From: JAEZDC01 sp036676415
Lineage (GTDB): Bacteria > Bacteroidota > Bacteroidia > Chitinophagales > Chitinophagaceae
Assembly (NCBI GenBank): GCA_036676415.1
Contig: JAKFCX010000029.1
Span: 1 to 64,000 of the forward strand
Direction of reading: 5' to 3'
Length of the DNA stretch: 64,000 nucleotides
A program made the position numbers and the translations under genes. Of the stretch, positions 35,354 to 44,921 are shown piece after piece (the first letter of the stretch is position 1; each line of letters starts with the position of its first letter). The notes under the pieces were generated by a model that did not search any database, was not told where the DNA came from, and saw nothing but the letters and a program-made list of their open reading frames with translations.

Positions 35354-36832
35354 TTAATATGCCCTTGCAAATAATACTCTTTGCCTAGACTCATTTCCAG
35401 TCAACACACATTTCCCTTCTTCAGATGAATTGTTCAGCGGGATACACCGTATTGTTGCTTTTGTAAGCTCCTTGATTTTCTCTTCTGTTTCAGATGTGCC
35501 ATCCCAATGTGCCGAAATAAAACCACCTTTCTCATCCAGCAGTTTTACAAACTCATCCCAGTTATTGGCTTCCCTGGTATTTTCCTGCTTGTAGGCATTA
35601 GCTCTGTTATAAATGTTCTGTTGAATTTCATTCAGCAAAGCAATTACCTTATCCGGCAAACCGTCCAGGCTCAGGCTCATCTTTTCTTTGGTATCTCTTC
35701 TTGCTACTTCAGCTACATTATTCTCCAGGTCTCTTGCACCCAAAGCAATTCTTACCGGTACACCTTTCAATTCATACTCTGCAAATTTCCATCCTGGTCT
35801 TGCTGCATCACTGTCATCATACTTCACGGAAACACCTGCAGCTTTTAATTGTTTGATGATCTCATTCACCTTTACATCTATCGCGGCCTTTTGTTCTTCG
35901 CCTTTAAATATAGGAACGATCACCACCTGCAGCGGAGCAATTTTTGGCGGTAAGATTAATCCATCATCATCGCTATGTGCCATTACCAAAGCACCAATCA
36001 ATCTTGTACTAACGCCCCAGCTTGTTGCCCAAACGTAATCAAGCTTATTATTCTTATCAGAGAATTTTACATCAAATGCTTTTGCAAAATTTTGCCCTAA
36101 GAAGTGTGAAGTGCCGGCCTGCAAAGCTTTACCATCCTGCATTAATGCTTCTATACAATAAGTGTCTTCGGCACCAGCAAATCTTTCGTTAGGAGATTTC
36201 ACTCCCTTCACCACAGGCAATGCCATCCAGTTCTCTGCAAAATCTGCATAAACTTCCAGCATCTTTTCTGTTTCAACAATGGCTTCTTCTTTTGTTGCGT
36301 GTGCAGTATGACCTTCCTGCCATAAAAATTCTGCAGTACGTAAGAACAATCTTGTTCTCATCTCCCATCTTACTACGTTAGCCCATTGATTAATTAATAA
36401 AGGAAGATCACGGTACGATTGTATCCATCCTTTATAAGTGTTCCAGATAATGGCTTCACTTGTCGGACGAACAACCAGTTCTTCCTCCAGTTTCGCTTCA
36501 GGATCCACCATCAGCTTTCCTTTATTATTTGGGTCAGCTTTTAAACGATAATGCGTTACTACGGCACATTCTTTTGCAAAACCCTCTGCATTCTTTTCTT
36601 CTGCTTCAAATAAACTCTTCGGAACAAACAACGGAAAATATGCATTCACATGTCCTGTATCCTTGAACATCTTATCCAAAGCATCCCTCATATTCTCCCA
36701 TAAAGCATAGCCATAAGGTTTGATGACCATACAACCACGAACAGCACTGTAATCTGCCAGTCCTGCTTTTAAAATAAGATCATTGTACCACTGCGAATAA
36801 TCTTTTTCCCTCGATGTAATTTCTTTACTCAT
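35354..36832 (-). CDS. proS: prolyl-tRNA synthetase, archaeal/eukaryotic-type
   Basis: A 492-residue class II synthetase of the short type 3 form, without the long editing insertion of the E. coli enzyme. Motif 2 is the VRWEMRTRLFLRTAEFLWQEGHTAHA region, with ELVVRPTSEAIIW before it, and motif 3 lies in SWGVSTRLIGALVMAHSDDDG. The anticodon-binding domain begins near PLQVVIVPIF. The C-terminal zinc-like domain is short and ends FARAY. Terminator hairpin follows the stop codon. Confidence 0.96.
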   Translation of the reverse strand: MSKEITSREKDYSQWYNDLILKAGLADYSAVRGCMVIKPYGYALWENMRDALDKMFKDTGHVNAYFPLFVPKSLFEAEEKNAEGFAKECAVVTHYRLKADPNNKGKLMVDPEAKLEEELVVRPTSEAIIWNTYKGWIQSYRDLPLLINQWANVVRWEMRTRLFLRTAEFLWQEGHTAHATKEEAIVETEKMLEVYADFAENWMALPVVKGVKSPNERFAGAEDTYCIEALMQDGKALQAGTSHFLGQNFAKAFDVKFSDKNNKLDYVWATSWGVSTRLIGALVMAHSDDDGLILPPKIAPLQVVIVPIFKGEEQKAAIDVKVNEIIKQLKAAGVSVKYDDSDAARPGWKFAEYELKGVPVRIALGARDLENNVAEVARRDTKEKMSLSLDGLPDKVIALLNEIQQNIYNRANAYKQENTREANNWDEFVKLLDEKGGFISAHWDGTSETEEKIKELTKATIRCIPLNNSSEEGKCVLTGNESRQRVLFARAY

Positions 36833-36875
36833 TTTTATTTTTATATATAACCAACTTATAATCTTTGCTCATCGT

Positions 36876-36907
36876 CTGTTGTGTCACTCACTTCATGGTT
36901 CTGAATG
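36876..36907 (-). repeat. dispersed intergenic repeat, partial copy (R7)
   Basis: The minus strand reads AGTGAGTGACACAACAGA. It shares the 15-base core AGTGAGTGACACAAC exactly with three other copies. The left arm has changed to ACCATGA. Confidence 0.6.
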
Positions 36908-37069
36908 CTGTTCACCAGGAAGTTCAGCTATCAGCCATCACCTGATCTTGCGAAAGGTAACTTATCTGATTAAACGGTTGAATAACGCATTAGCTCGGTG
37001 AATTTAATAAGGCTATGATAATTCACTAAACCTTAGTTTTCCGTTAACACTATCGGCCGCTTTAAAACG

Positions 37070-37098
37070 TTGTACGGCAAAGAGTTTGCTGATATTTG
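37070..37098 (+). promoter_or_regulatory. possible promoter of the lipoprotein gene
   Basis: TTG at 37070-37072, an 18-base spacer and GATATTTG at 37091-37098 match the -33 and -7 pattern with one deviation in each box. The ATG is 66 bases past the -7 box. Confidence 0.35.
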
Positions 37099-37163
37099 TT
37101 ATTGCTCCGGAGGCAACACAAATGTAGTAACTTCACATTAATAACCTTACAAACCAAACCGTC

Positions 37164-37832
37164 ATGAAAGACAAAATTCTACTCACCTTACTTGTAAGTA
37201 CCATATTAGTTAGCTGCTCATCAGTATACAAGTCAGGCCAAACCCCAGACGATGTTTATTATTCACCTACCAGGGAAATAGCAAAGGTTGAAGAAAAAGA
37301 AGAAGAAAAGGTTGAAGAAAAAAGCACTGCTTCAGAAGATCAATATATAAGAATGAAAGTTCGTGATCGTTATCGCTGGAGCAAAATAGACGACTACGAG
37401 TACTGGAATGATACAAGGTATAACACCAGTTGTTATTGCACCTGCAATCCTCCTAGCTATGGTTACAACTACTATCCTACTTATTACAACCCTGTTCGCT
37501 ACAACAGTTGGTATAATCCTTATGCACCGGTTTTGGTTTACGGCAATACAAAAAACATAAAAGGAACAACTTCTGCATCGAATGTTAAAGCCTATAATAC
37601 ACGTACGTACAACAACACCAACAGCACTACCAACGTAAAAACCGGCACTACCAATAACCAGGGTTCACTACTTAAAAGAGTTTTCACCAGTTCCGGTACT
37701 AGTGTTGATAGAAGCGAAAGAACTTTTTCAGGTTCCGGAAGCACTACAACAAGTAGTTCTGCAGGAGGAAAGAGTGGTGGCATGAATACTACAGGAAGTG
37801 GCAGCAGTAGCGGAAAATCAAGAGGAAACTAA
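37164..37832 (+). CDS. lipoprotein with low-complexity C-terminal part
   Basis: A 222-residue lipoprotein (MKDKILLTLLVSTILVSC, Cys18). The mature protein has an acidic/lysine segment (KVEEKEEEKVEEKS), a tyrosine- and asparagine-rich middle (CTCNPPSYGYNYYPTYYNPV), and a tail rich in Ser, Gly, Thr and Asn. No catalytic motif. Such compositions occur in surface-exposed lipoproteins of Bacteroidota; function unknown. A long hairpin with wobble pairs lies between it and the next gene. Confidence 0.8.
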   Translation: MKDKILLTLLVSTILVSCSSVYKSGQTPDDVYYSPTREIAKVEEKEEEKVEEKSTASEDQYIRMKVRDRYRWSKIDDYEYWNDTRYNTSCYCTCNPPSYGYNYYPTYYNPVRYNSWYNPYAPVLVYGNTKNIKGTTSASNVKAYNTRTYNNTNSTTNVKTGTTNNQGSLLKRVFTSSGTSVDRSERTFSGSGSTTTSSSAGGKSGGMNTTGSGSSSGKSRGN

Positions 37833-37869
37833 TTTCAATTTTCAACCAAAGTCTATAAACCATAGTCAG

Positions 37870-37907
37870 CAGGTAATGTCTTGTTCAAAACAATAAGATA
37901 TTACCTG
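37870..37907 (+). other. long imperfect hairpin between lipoprotein and FadL-like genes
   Basis: CAGGTAATGTCTTGTT pairs with AACAATAAGATATTACCTG around a short loop, with two G-U wobbles as RNA. No T-run follows, so it could be a processing site or 5'UTR structure rather than a terminator. Confidence 0.4.
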
Positions 37908-37939
37908 GATGATAAACCTTTACCCCAATAATTAGCTTT

Positions 37940-39472
37940 ATGAAACGATATTTACTTCTCACATTAAGTATCCTAACCTATACCATCTCATTTTCACAAA
38001 CACCTGACGATGCTTTAAGAGCCAGCTGGTTTATTCCTAATGGCTCTGCCAGGTTCGTTGCTACCGGAGGTGTAATGGGTTCATTGGGTGGCGATATTAC
38101 TGCAGCCAATGTAAACCCGGCAGGCCTTGGTCTTTTTAAGACAAATGAATTTGTATTTACCCCCAATTTCAACCTTAACCGAAACAATTTTGGATACCGC
38201 GGAACAGATTCGTTCGTAAAAAGAAATGCATTTGCTTACGGAACTACCGGATGGGTTTTTGGAATCCCGCATGGTAAAGGAAGCAAATGGACAAGCTCCG
38301 CTTTATCAATTTCAGTGAATCAACTGGCCAGTTATAATAATAAGATCAGCTATAAAGGTTTTAATAATCGCAGTTCATTTTCTGAGCAGTATTTAGAAGA
38401 ACTTACAAGAGATGGAGCCAATATGCAGGCAGCAGAATGGAATTATATTAACGGAGCATCATTAGGTTATTGGACCTATCTTATCGATACCAGTAAAAAT
38501 GCTGCAGGAGAAATAGTAGGATACCAAACTCGTGTTCCAATTGGTACAGGTGTTAACCAGGAAAAAGATGAAACAACACGAGGTGGTTATCATGAAATAG
38601 CTATCGGTATCGCAAGTAATATGGATGATCGTTTATATGTTGGTGGAAGTCTGACGATACCACTTGTGTTTTATTCCAGAGACCTTACCTATAAAGAAAC
38701 TGATCCATCAGGAATAACAACAAATGATTTCAACTATTTCGAATACAAACAAAAATTCAATTCATTCGGAATTGGCCTTGGTGCAAAACTCGGTTTCATC
38801 TATAAACCAAAAGAGTATTGGAGATTTGGTGTTGCATTACATACGCCACAGATCATCAATTATAAAGACAAGCTGAGGGCATGGATGGTTACTGACACAG
38901 AAGGATACCAGGGAGTAAAAGCAGAGAGCAGTGACGGACTGAATGAAAACAAACCTGCAGAAGGTGCCTACAATCTTTTAACACCCTGGAGAGCCATTGC
39001 AAGTGCCAGCTATGTGTTCAGGGAAGTATCTGATACAAGGAAGCAAAGAGCATTCATCAGTGCTGATATTGAATATGTGAATTATCGTGGAGCAAGATAT
39101 TTTGTTCACGATGATGAAGATGAAGCTGCAAAAGATTATTACGATGTAGTTAACGCTACAGTAAAGGATTATTATAAAGGGAACTTTAACTTCCGTGTAG
39201 GTGGAGAATTAAAACTGCACACATGGATGCTTCGTTTGGGTGGTGCGTATTATGGAAGTCCTTATGCGGAAAAGCAATTGAAAGCTGATCGTGTACAGGC
39301 TACAGGTGGATTGGGTTATCGCAACAAAGGATATTTTATTGATCTCAGTTATGCTCACACATTTGTGAAGGATGTAAACTTTCCATATATGTTGAACGAT
39401 AAGGCTAATACTTTTGCAACACAAACAGGAAGCAGGGGGAATGTTGCATTGACGATAGGTTTCAAATTTTAA
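37940..39472 (+). CDS. FadL/OMPP1-like outer membrane protein
   Basis: A 510-residue predicted beta-barrel with a signal peptide (MKRYLLLTLSILTYTISFSQ). The segment NGSARFVATGGVMGSLGGDI and AANVNPAGLGLFKTNEFVF are the N-terminal hallmark of FadL-type transporters, which form the plug. The C-terminus ends in Phe (TIGFKF), the usual barrel signal. Such proteins carry hydrophobic molecules across the outer membrane; ligand unknown. Terminator 42 bases after the stop. Confidence 0.9.
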   Translation: MKRYLLLTLSILTYTISFSQTPDDALRASWFIPNGSARFVATGGVMGSLGGDITAANVNPAGLGLFKTNEFVFTPNFNLNRNNFGYRGTDSFVKRNAFAYGTTGWVFGIPHGKGSKWTSSALSISVNQLASYNNKISYKGFNNRSSFSEQYLEELTRDGANMQAAEWNYINGASLGYWTYLIDTSKNAAGEIVGYQTRVPIGTGVNQEKDETTRGGYHEIAIGIASNMDDRLYVGGSLTIPLVFYSRDLTYKETDPSGITTNDFNYFEYKQKFNSFGIGLGAKLGFIYKPKEYWRFGVALHTPQIINYKDKLRAWMVTDTEGYQGVKAESSDGLNENKPAEGAYNLLTPWRAIASASYVFREVSDTRKQRAFISADIEYVNYRGARYFVHDDEDEAAKDYYDVVNATVKDYYKGNFNFRVGGELKLHTWMLRLGGAYYGSPYAEKQLKADRVQATGGLGYRNKGYFIDLSYAHTFVKDVNFPYMLNDKANTFATQTGSRGNVALTIGFKF

Positions 39473-39513
39473 AAGCAAATGTGATTTAATAACCGCAAAT
39501 CAACGCTAATAGA

Positions 39514-39550
39514 AAGAGGTTGTCCAACATTGACAACCTCTTTTTTTTGC
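39514..39550 (+). terminator. rho-independent terminator after the FadL-like gene
   Basis: AAGAGGTTGTC (39514-39524) pairs with GACAACCTCTT (39532-39542) around CAACATT and is followed by a T-run. Confidence 0.9.
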
Positions 39551-39653
39551 AACTGTCTTTAACAGAAGCTTAGTGCGAAGCAATTAATCCAAGTATATAA
39601 AATCTATTCTCATAGAAAGCAGGCGAATTGAAAACATCGTCTCATCAATATCT

Positions 39654-40319
39654 ATGAAAAAACAAATTCTACTCTTAGCTGCTATTGCTTTTACTACTGT
39701 TTCATTTGCTCAAAAGAAAACCTCTTTCGAAATCAAGGCTGGAATCTCTCATTCCGGTTTACGAGGTGATGCAATGAATAATCTGCAGGAACTGATCGAT
39801 TTTGCAGATGGATATATCTCAACAACCAATCGTACCGGTTTTTTTGCTGGTGGCAATATTACTGTTCCCCTCACCAATAGCATTTCCATTCAACCTGGCT
39901 TGTACTATTCTCAAAAAGGTTATGCATTGAAGGGCGAAATGAACGTAAAAGGTTTGGAATTCTTAGGAGTTAATGCAAAAGCACAATTAAACACGCAGTA
40001 CATAGATCTTCCTGTGGTGATAAAAGGAAGTGTTGGTGGGTTGCAGTTGTTTGCTGGTCCACAGCTTTCCTATCTTGCTAAAGCCGAATTAAGAACTACA
40101 GCAGGAGCTTTAGGCTTTAACCTCTACAATGATAAATTTGATGCAACAGATGAATTTAATAAATGGGATGCAGGAGTTATTGGAGGGATAGGCTACCAGT
40201 TAAATAATGGTTTGAATATATCTGCATCTTACGAACATGGTTTATCCAGGGTTGATGCTGATAAAAGATTTGAATCATACAATCGTTCATTTAAAATAGG
40301 CGTAGGTTTTAGTTTCTGA
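39654..40319 (+). CDS. outer membrane beta-barrel protein (PorT/OMP_b-brl-like)
   Basis: A 221-residue protein with a signal peptide (MKKQILLLAAIAFTTVSFAQ) and alternating hydrophobic strands: FEIKAGISHSG, GFFAGGNITVPL, SIQPGLYYSQKGY, LQLFAGPQLSYL, ending in the aromatic SFKIGVGFSF. This is the outer-membrane-beta-barrel family related to PorT/OmpX. Role unknown, though Bacteroidota keep dozens. Single gene. Confidence 0.88.
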   Translation: MKKQILLLAAIAFTTVSFAQKKTSFEIKAGISHSGLRGDAMNNLQELIDFADGYISTTNRTGFFAGGNITVPLTNSISIQPGLYYSQKGYALKGEMNVKGLEFLGVNAKAQLNTQYIDLPVVIKGSVGGLQLFAGPQLSYLAKAELRTTAGALGFNLYNDKFDATDEFNKWDAGVIGGIGYQLNNGLNISASYEHGLSRVDADKRFESYNRSFKIGVGFSF

Positions 40320-40341
40320 TAATGGGTGTGATTTTGAAAGC

Positions 40342-40369
40342 AAAACGTCCTGCAATTGCAGGACGTTTT
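40342..40369. terminator. bidirectional terminator between barrel protein and M16 genes
   Basis: A perfect 28-base palindrome (AAAACGTCCTGCAA and its complement) sits between convergent genes and has A- and T-runs at both ends. Confidence 0.92.
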
Positions 40370-40388
40370 AATTATGAAGGTTGGATAA

Positions 40389-42455
40389 TTACTTAAAATC
40401 TTCGGCTTTTAATCCGGAGTTAATTTTAACTTCCTTAAACTCTATTTCCTGTATAAACCCTGCTCCCGCATCAACAGATAATTTTCTTGGGATCTTTACA
40501 TCCTTCTTCTCATCATAATCTTTGAAGAATGTTTGAATTGTTCTTGATCCTGCTGGTGTTTCTCTTACGATGGTCGACTTCACTTTATATCCTGATTTGA
40601 CATCATAGTAATAAGTCATTTTACGACCTAAAGGAGATTTAACTTCCACAACGTAAGCATCATTACCCTCAACAGTTTCGACACCTGTAAGGGTAAAATT
40701 ATACTTATTGTTTCTCATGTAATATTCCATAAAGAAAGCAGCTTTCTCATTCATTTCTTCCTTGGCTTGCTCGTCTACTGGCTGAGCTGCACCTTGAACT
40801 GCTTTAGAATAATCGCCATTCACCAGCAGATCTTTTTGAAATACCATACCCTGTATTTCTACTGAACTCATATATGCCGATGGTATTATTGATCTTTGAA
40901 AATAGTTCAATTCATTTCCCTGGATATTTACCACACCTTCAAGTGTTATATCTTTTACCGCTGATATTTTTTGAGAACCTCCTACAGCATCAATAGCTCT
41001 CTGTATTACCGCTTCAACAGTTACAGAAGGATCTGCTTTTCTCTCTGTTGGTTTTGCAATTTCATTACCGTAGATGTCAAAATATTTTACTTCACCATAT
41101 TTTTCTAATCCCGGTGCTATTGCTTTAGCGTTCCCAACAATTACAATATGAAGATTACCAGGCTGAACATAAGTTGTAGCCATTCTCTGAACATCAGTGG
41201 GAGTAACCTTAGCAAGATTGGTAAGATAGCTCCTGTAATAATCTTTAGGCAAGTTGTAACGTGCAATATTCAACGCAAACCCAGCAATGGTAGATGGTTG
41301 TTCCAAAGACCTTGCAAAACTTCCTGAAAGATAGTTTTTCATTCTTGACACTTCTTCTGCAGGAATTTTCTCCGTTCTTAAGCGGTTGAACTCATGTAAA
41401 AACTGTCCGATGGCACTATCTGTTTTTTCACTTCTCACAGATGCATTTGCATTGAACTCACCCACCCATTTATCAGTGCTGGTACTTGAATATGCACCAT
41501 AAGTAAATCCATATTTCTCACGAAGACTTGCATACAATCTTCCGGAAGAACTTCCCAAAACATTATTCATTACAGAGGCTGGAATTGCATTTGCACTTCC
41601 AGGTTTCAATTCAATTGGGGCAACAAGACTGATAACACTTTGTACTGAAGCAGGACGATCAACAATTGCTATATACGTTTTAGCAGGTGCTTTTGGCTTG
41701 GCGATGGTAGCCTTTGGAACATTCCCTCTTTTCCATCCATTAAAATGTTTTTCAGCCAATGCTTTTGCTTCTGCAGCAGTTATATCACCAACAAAAACCA
41801 AGTAACCAATGTTTGGTTTCCAGTAAGTATTATAATAATTTTTCACATCACTGATAGTTACATTCTTAACAGTTGTTTCCGTCTGAATCTCGCCATAAGG
41901 ATGATTGGCACCATATACAAGTTTGTTTACCACATTTGCAGAAATGGCACTGGGATTATCCTTTGCAGATTGCAAACCGGTTAGTGTCTGCTTTCTTAAT
42001 TTTTCTAATTCATCAGCAGAAAAAGCAGGACGTAATGCTACATCTGCCATGATCTCTACCAGCTTAGGGAAATTACTTTTCAAAGAAGAAACAGAAACAG
42101 ACGTTGCTGAACCTGATAAACTACCTCCAAGAAAATCTACTGCTTCATCTAATTCAGCTTTCGATTTCGTTTGAGTTCCTCTTGTAAGCAATCCACCCGC
42201 TAATGAAACAAACCCTGCTTTCTCTCCTTCAAGAATAGGGTCACGATCAATTGTTAGCGTTGCAGATACACGAGGAAGCTTTGAATTCTGTACAACAAAT
42301 ACCTTTAATCCATTGGCTAAAGTAAATGTGGCCGGATCTGGTATTTTAATTTGAGGAGCCGGTGCTGGCTTTGGTGCTTTGCTCCTGTCGATCTTGCCTT
42401 GTGCAAAACTCAAAACAGGAATCAGCAATAACAAAACGATATATATTCTTTTCAT
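40389..42455 (-). CDS. M16 peptidase-like, zinc motif missing (non-catalytic partner) with C-terminal domain
   Basis: A 688-residue secreted protein (signal MKRIYIVLLLLIPVLSFAQ). The M16 halves are recognisable (TFTLANGLKVFVVQNSKLPRV, KSKAELDEAVDFLGG, YWKPNIGYLVFVGD), but the place of HxxEH reads GFVSLAGGLL, so it cannot bind zinc and must be a partner or chaperone. A further C-terminal domain (about 490-680) with VKDITLEGVVNIQG is beta-rich and LolA-like. It ends 24 bases after the catalytic M16 gene and is probably co-transcribed. Confidence 0.9.
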   Translation of the reverse strand: MKRIYIVLLLLIPVLSFAQGKIDRSKAPKPAPAPQIKIPDPATFTLANGLKVFVVQNSKLPRVSATLTIDRDPILEGEKAGFVSLAGGLLTRGTQTKSKAELDEAVDFLGGSLSGSATSVSVSSLKSNFPKLVEIMADVALRPAFSADELEKLRKQTLTGLQSAKDNPSAISANVVNKLVYGANHPYGEIQTETTVKNVTISDVKNYYNTYWKPNIGYLVFVGDITAAEAKALAEKHFNGWKRGNVPKATIAKPKAPAKTYIAIVDRPASVQSVISLVAPIELKPGSANAIPASVMNNVLGSSSGRLYASLREKYGFTYGAYSSTSTDKWVGEFNANASVRSEKTDSAIGQFLHEFNRLRTEKIPAEEVSRMKNYLSGSFARSLEQPSTIAGFALNIARYNLPKDYYRSYLTNLAKVTPTDVQRMATTYVQPGNLHIVIVGNAKAIAPGLEKYGEVKYFDIYGNEIAKPTERKADPSVTVEAVIQRAIDAVGGSQKISAVKDITLEGVVNIQGNELNYFQRSIIPSAYMSSVEIQGMVFQKDLLVNGDYSKAVQGAAQPVDEQAKEEMNEKAAFFMEYYMRNNKYNFTLTGVETVEGNDAYVVEVKSPLGRKMTYYYDVKSGYKVKSTIVRETPAGSRTIQTFFKDYDEKKDVKIPRKLSVDAGAGFIQEIEFKEVKINSGLKAEDFK

Positions 42456-42479
42456 GACTATTAATGTTTAATGCAATAA

Positions 42480-43802
42480 TTATTTGCTGCCTTTTGGAAC
42501 ATAATACAATACCACCCTGTTGTCTTTATTAAGGTATTTTTTGGCTACATTCATCAAATCTTCTCTTGTTACCTTTTTATACTTTGCCAATTCTGTATTG
42601 ATAAGATCTGCATCTCCAAAATACACCTGGTAGTTGGCTAAACTCTCTGCAATACCGGCCATGGTTGAATTACTGCTCACAAATTCTGATTCGATCTGGT
42701 TCTGTACTTTCTGAAATTCATTCGCTGATACTGGAGTTATTTTCAAATCATTGATGATTGAATCCATTGCAGCTTCCAGTGCTTCAGGAGTATAACCCAT
42801 ATTTGGTAAAGCATAATTGATGAACAATCCGGCATCTTCATTAAAGAAAGGAATAGCGAAAGCTGCCACAGCCATTTCCTTATCATCAACCAATATTTTA
42901 TTCATCCTGGAAGATTCTCCACCAGATAATAAAGTTGATAGCACGTTGAATGCATAATACTCATCACTGCCTTGTTTTGGAGCCCTGTAAGCCTGTATAA
43001 CTGCCGGAAGCTGGATATTATCTTCAATTACATCACGAACTTCTCCACCCAGATCAGGTTCAGTTACATCCGGCCTGTTGATTGGCTTTGTACCTTTTGG
43101 AATTTCACCAAAATATGCCTGGATCAATTGCTTTGTTTTTGCAATATCAATATCACCGGCTATTGATAACACACAGTTCTCAGGAACATAGTAGGTTTTA
43201 TAAAAATCGATGAACTCACTTAACTGGGCAGCATTCAAGTGTTCCATACTTCCAATTGGAGCCCAACGATAAGGATGTACTTTATATGCTCTTTTCAAAA
43301 CTTCCATCAGGATAGTTCCATAAGGTTGATTATCTATACGCTGACGTTTCTCTTCCTTTACAACTTCACGTTGAGTATTTACACCGATCTCTTCGATCTT
43401 AGCGTGCATCATTCTTTCACTTTCCAACCAGAGACCTAATTCCAGCTGGTTTGAAGGAAGCAGCTCGTAATAAAATGTTCTGTCCTGCGAAGTATTTGCG
43501 TTTAAAGCACCACCAGCATTGGTAACATACTTATCAAACTCGCCTCTTTTAATATTCTTCGAACCTTCGAATAAGAGATGTTCAAAGAAATGAGCAAATC
43601 CTGTTCTGCCGGTATCCTCGTTTTTTGAACCAACGTGGTACAATGTAGTTACCGCTACGACCGGTGCCGTTTTATCCTGGTGCAAGATCACAGTTAAACC
43701 ATTTGGTAAACTGTACTTCTCAAACTGGATCTTTCTCGTCTGTGCCATTAAAGCAGTGCTTAGAAGCATAACTGCAGGCAACAGGAAAAACCATTTTTTC
43801 AT
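42480..43802 (-). CDS. catalytic M16 family zinc peptidase
   Basis: From the ATG at 43802 the protein has 440 residues: signal peptide (MKKWFFLLPAVMLLSTALMAQ), then HFFEH (71-75) as the zinc and catalytic motif, and the distal Glu in TQREVVKEEKRQRID. This is a one-half-size M16 that works as a dimer with the inactive partner encoded downstream. Periplasmic peptide degradation is the likely job. The longer frame to 43895 places 31 residues ahead of the signal and is unlikely. Confidence 0.94.
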   Translation of the reverse strand: MKKWFFLLPAVMLLSTALMAQTRKIQFEKYSLPNGLTVILHQDKTAPVVAVTTLYHVGSKNEDTGRTGFAHFFEHLLFEGSKNIKRGEFDKYVTNAGGALNANTSQDRTFYYELLPSNQLELGLWLESERMMHAKIEEIGVNTQREVVKEEKRQRIDNQPYGTILMEVLKRAYKVHPYRWAPIGSMEHLNAAQLSEFIDFYKTYYVPENCVLSIAGDIDIAKTKQLIQAYFGEIPKGTKPINRPDVTEPDLGGEVRDVIEDNIQLPAVIQAYRAPKQGSDEYYAFNVLSTLLSGGESSRMNKILVDDKEMAVAAFAIPFFNEDAGLFINYALPNMGYTPEALEAAMDSIINDLKITPVSANEFQKVQNQIESEFVSSNSTMAGIAESLANYQVYFGDADLINTELAKYKKVTREDLMNVAKKYLNKDNRVVLYYVPKGSK

Positions 43803-43908
43803 GTTTCGTCGTTTAATTGAAATTTGAATCCGCAAGGTGGGAATAATACTTTTTATTATGTTGCCGCAAATTGGCGATTTTCTGCCGTTTGTCAAAAGAA
43901 TACAAACC

Positions 43909-44814
43909 TCAGTATGTTAATACTTCGTCAATCACATCTTTTACAATGGTTTTGGAAGAAACCCATTTGATAGAACCATCTTTTTTAAACCAGGTCAACT
44001 GTCGTTTTGCATAATGGCGGGAGTTTTTCTTTACATCTTCTATGGCCGTTTCTAAAGAGATTAAGCCATCAAGAAATTGAAATATCTCTTTATATCCTAC
44101 AGTTTGTAATGCATTAAGACGTTTCTCTGGCAAAAGGCTTTTTACTTCCTCTAACAAGCCCTGCAGCATCATATGATCGACTCTTGTATTGATCCTGTAA
44201 TAAAGTTCCTCTCTTGGTAATTCCAGACCAATTTTAATAATTCTGAATGAACGATCTTGTTTATCGCCATTTCTAAAATGCATGATTGATTTACCAGTAG
44301 CTTCTTTCACTTCCAAAGCTCTCATCAATCTTTGCGGATTGTGCTGCTCAGCATTTTTCCAGAATTCAGGATCTTTTTCTAATACCTCATTTTGCAACCA
44401 TGCCATTCCTTTCTCTTCAAACTTAGAAGTAATGTCTTTTCTAATATTCGCATCCACTTCAGGAATATCATCTAATCCTTCACAAAATGCTTTTACATAC
44501 AATCCAGTGCCACCAACCATAACTGCAATATTGTTCGATTTGAAAATTTCTGCAGCAGCTTTCAATGCATATTGTTCGAAGACAGCAGCGTTTACTTCTT
44601 CATGAATGGAATGTGAGCTGATGAAATGATGCTTTACTTCGTGCAATTCCAGTTCCGAAGGTTTGGCAACACCGATATTCAGTTCTTTAAAACACTGACG
44701 TGAATCCGCTGAGATGATTTCTGTATTCAAGCGTTTTGCTACCTCTATTGCAAATGCAGTTTTACCTACTGCAGTAGGGCCAACAATCACTAATACTAAT
44801 TTTTCATCTTGCAT
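43909..44814 (-). CDS. miaA: tRNA dimethylallyltransferase
   Basis: Transfers dimethylallyl to A37 of tRNAs reading U-starting codons. The P-loop GPTAVGKT sits near the N-terminus (12-19 from the chosen ATG) and the ADSRQCFKELNIGVAKPS region is typical, as are FCEGLDDIPEVD and QLTWFKKDG. I prefer ATG 44814, giving 301 residues: the in-frame ATGs at 44829 and 44838 lie in or right beside a REP hairpin (44823-44836) of the neighbouring transposon remnant, so the extra residues MAPMSLVN would be repeat-derived. Confidence 0.93.
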   Translation of the reverse strand: MQDEKLVLVIVGPTAVGKTAFAIEVAKRLNTEIISADSRQCFKELNIGVAKPSELELHEVKHHFISSHSIHEEVNAAVFEQYALKAAAEIFKSNNIAVMVGGTGLYVKAFCEGLDDIPEVDANIRKDITSKFEEKGMAWLQNEVLEKDPEFWKNAEQHNPQRLMRALEVKEATGKSIMHFRNGDKQDRSFRIIKIGLELPREELYYRINTRVDHMMLQGLLEEVKSLLPEKRLNALQTVGYKEIFQFLDGLISLETAIEDVKKNSRHYAKRQLTWFKKDGSIKWVSSKTIVKDVIDEVLTY

Positions 44815-44822
44815 ATTTACCA

Positions 44823-44836
44823 GGCTCATCGGAGCC
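44823..44836. repeat. REP palindrome 1
   Basis: GGCTCATCGGAGCC, a near-perfect palindrome directly at the 5' end of miaA, followed by CACATATTAATAGAAA. Confidence 0.7.
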
Positions 44837-44872
44837 ACATATTAATAGAAAATTATTGAATGATCAGTAATC

Positions 44873-44887
44873 GGCTCCATCGGAGCC
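44873..44887. repeat. REP palindrome 2
   Basis: GGCTCCATCGGAGCC with the trailing motif AATAGAAATT. Confidence 0.75.
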
Positions 44888-44921
44888 ATACCTCAATAGA
44901 AATTGTGAAGAAATGTTCGCT

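Larger units (their letters stand above)
36833..37163. other. 331-base divergent intergenic region between proS and a lipoprotein gene
   Basis: Longest gene-free stretch. It holds a degenerate copy of the dispersed repeat near 36876-36907, a GCTATCA/GCCATCA heptamer pair near 36925-36940, and a promoter-like pair for the + strand lipoprotein gene (37070-37098). I see no small ORF with a plausible start and no RNA gene. Confidence 0.5.

Noticed and set aside
37592..37783. Minus-strand 63-codon open frame
   Set aside because: It is antisense to the low-complexity tail of the lipoprotein gene and has the expected leucine/valine-rich shadow composition.
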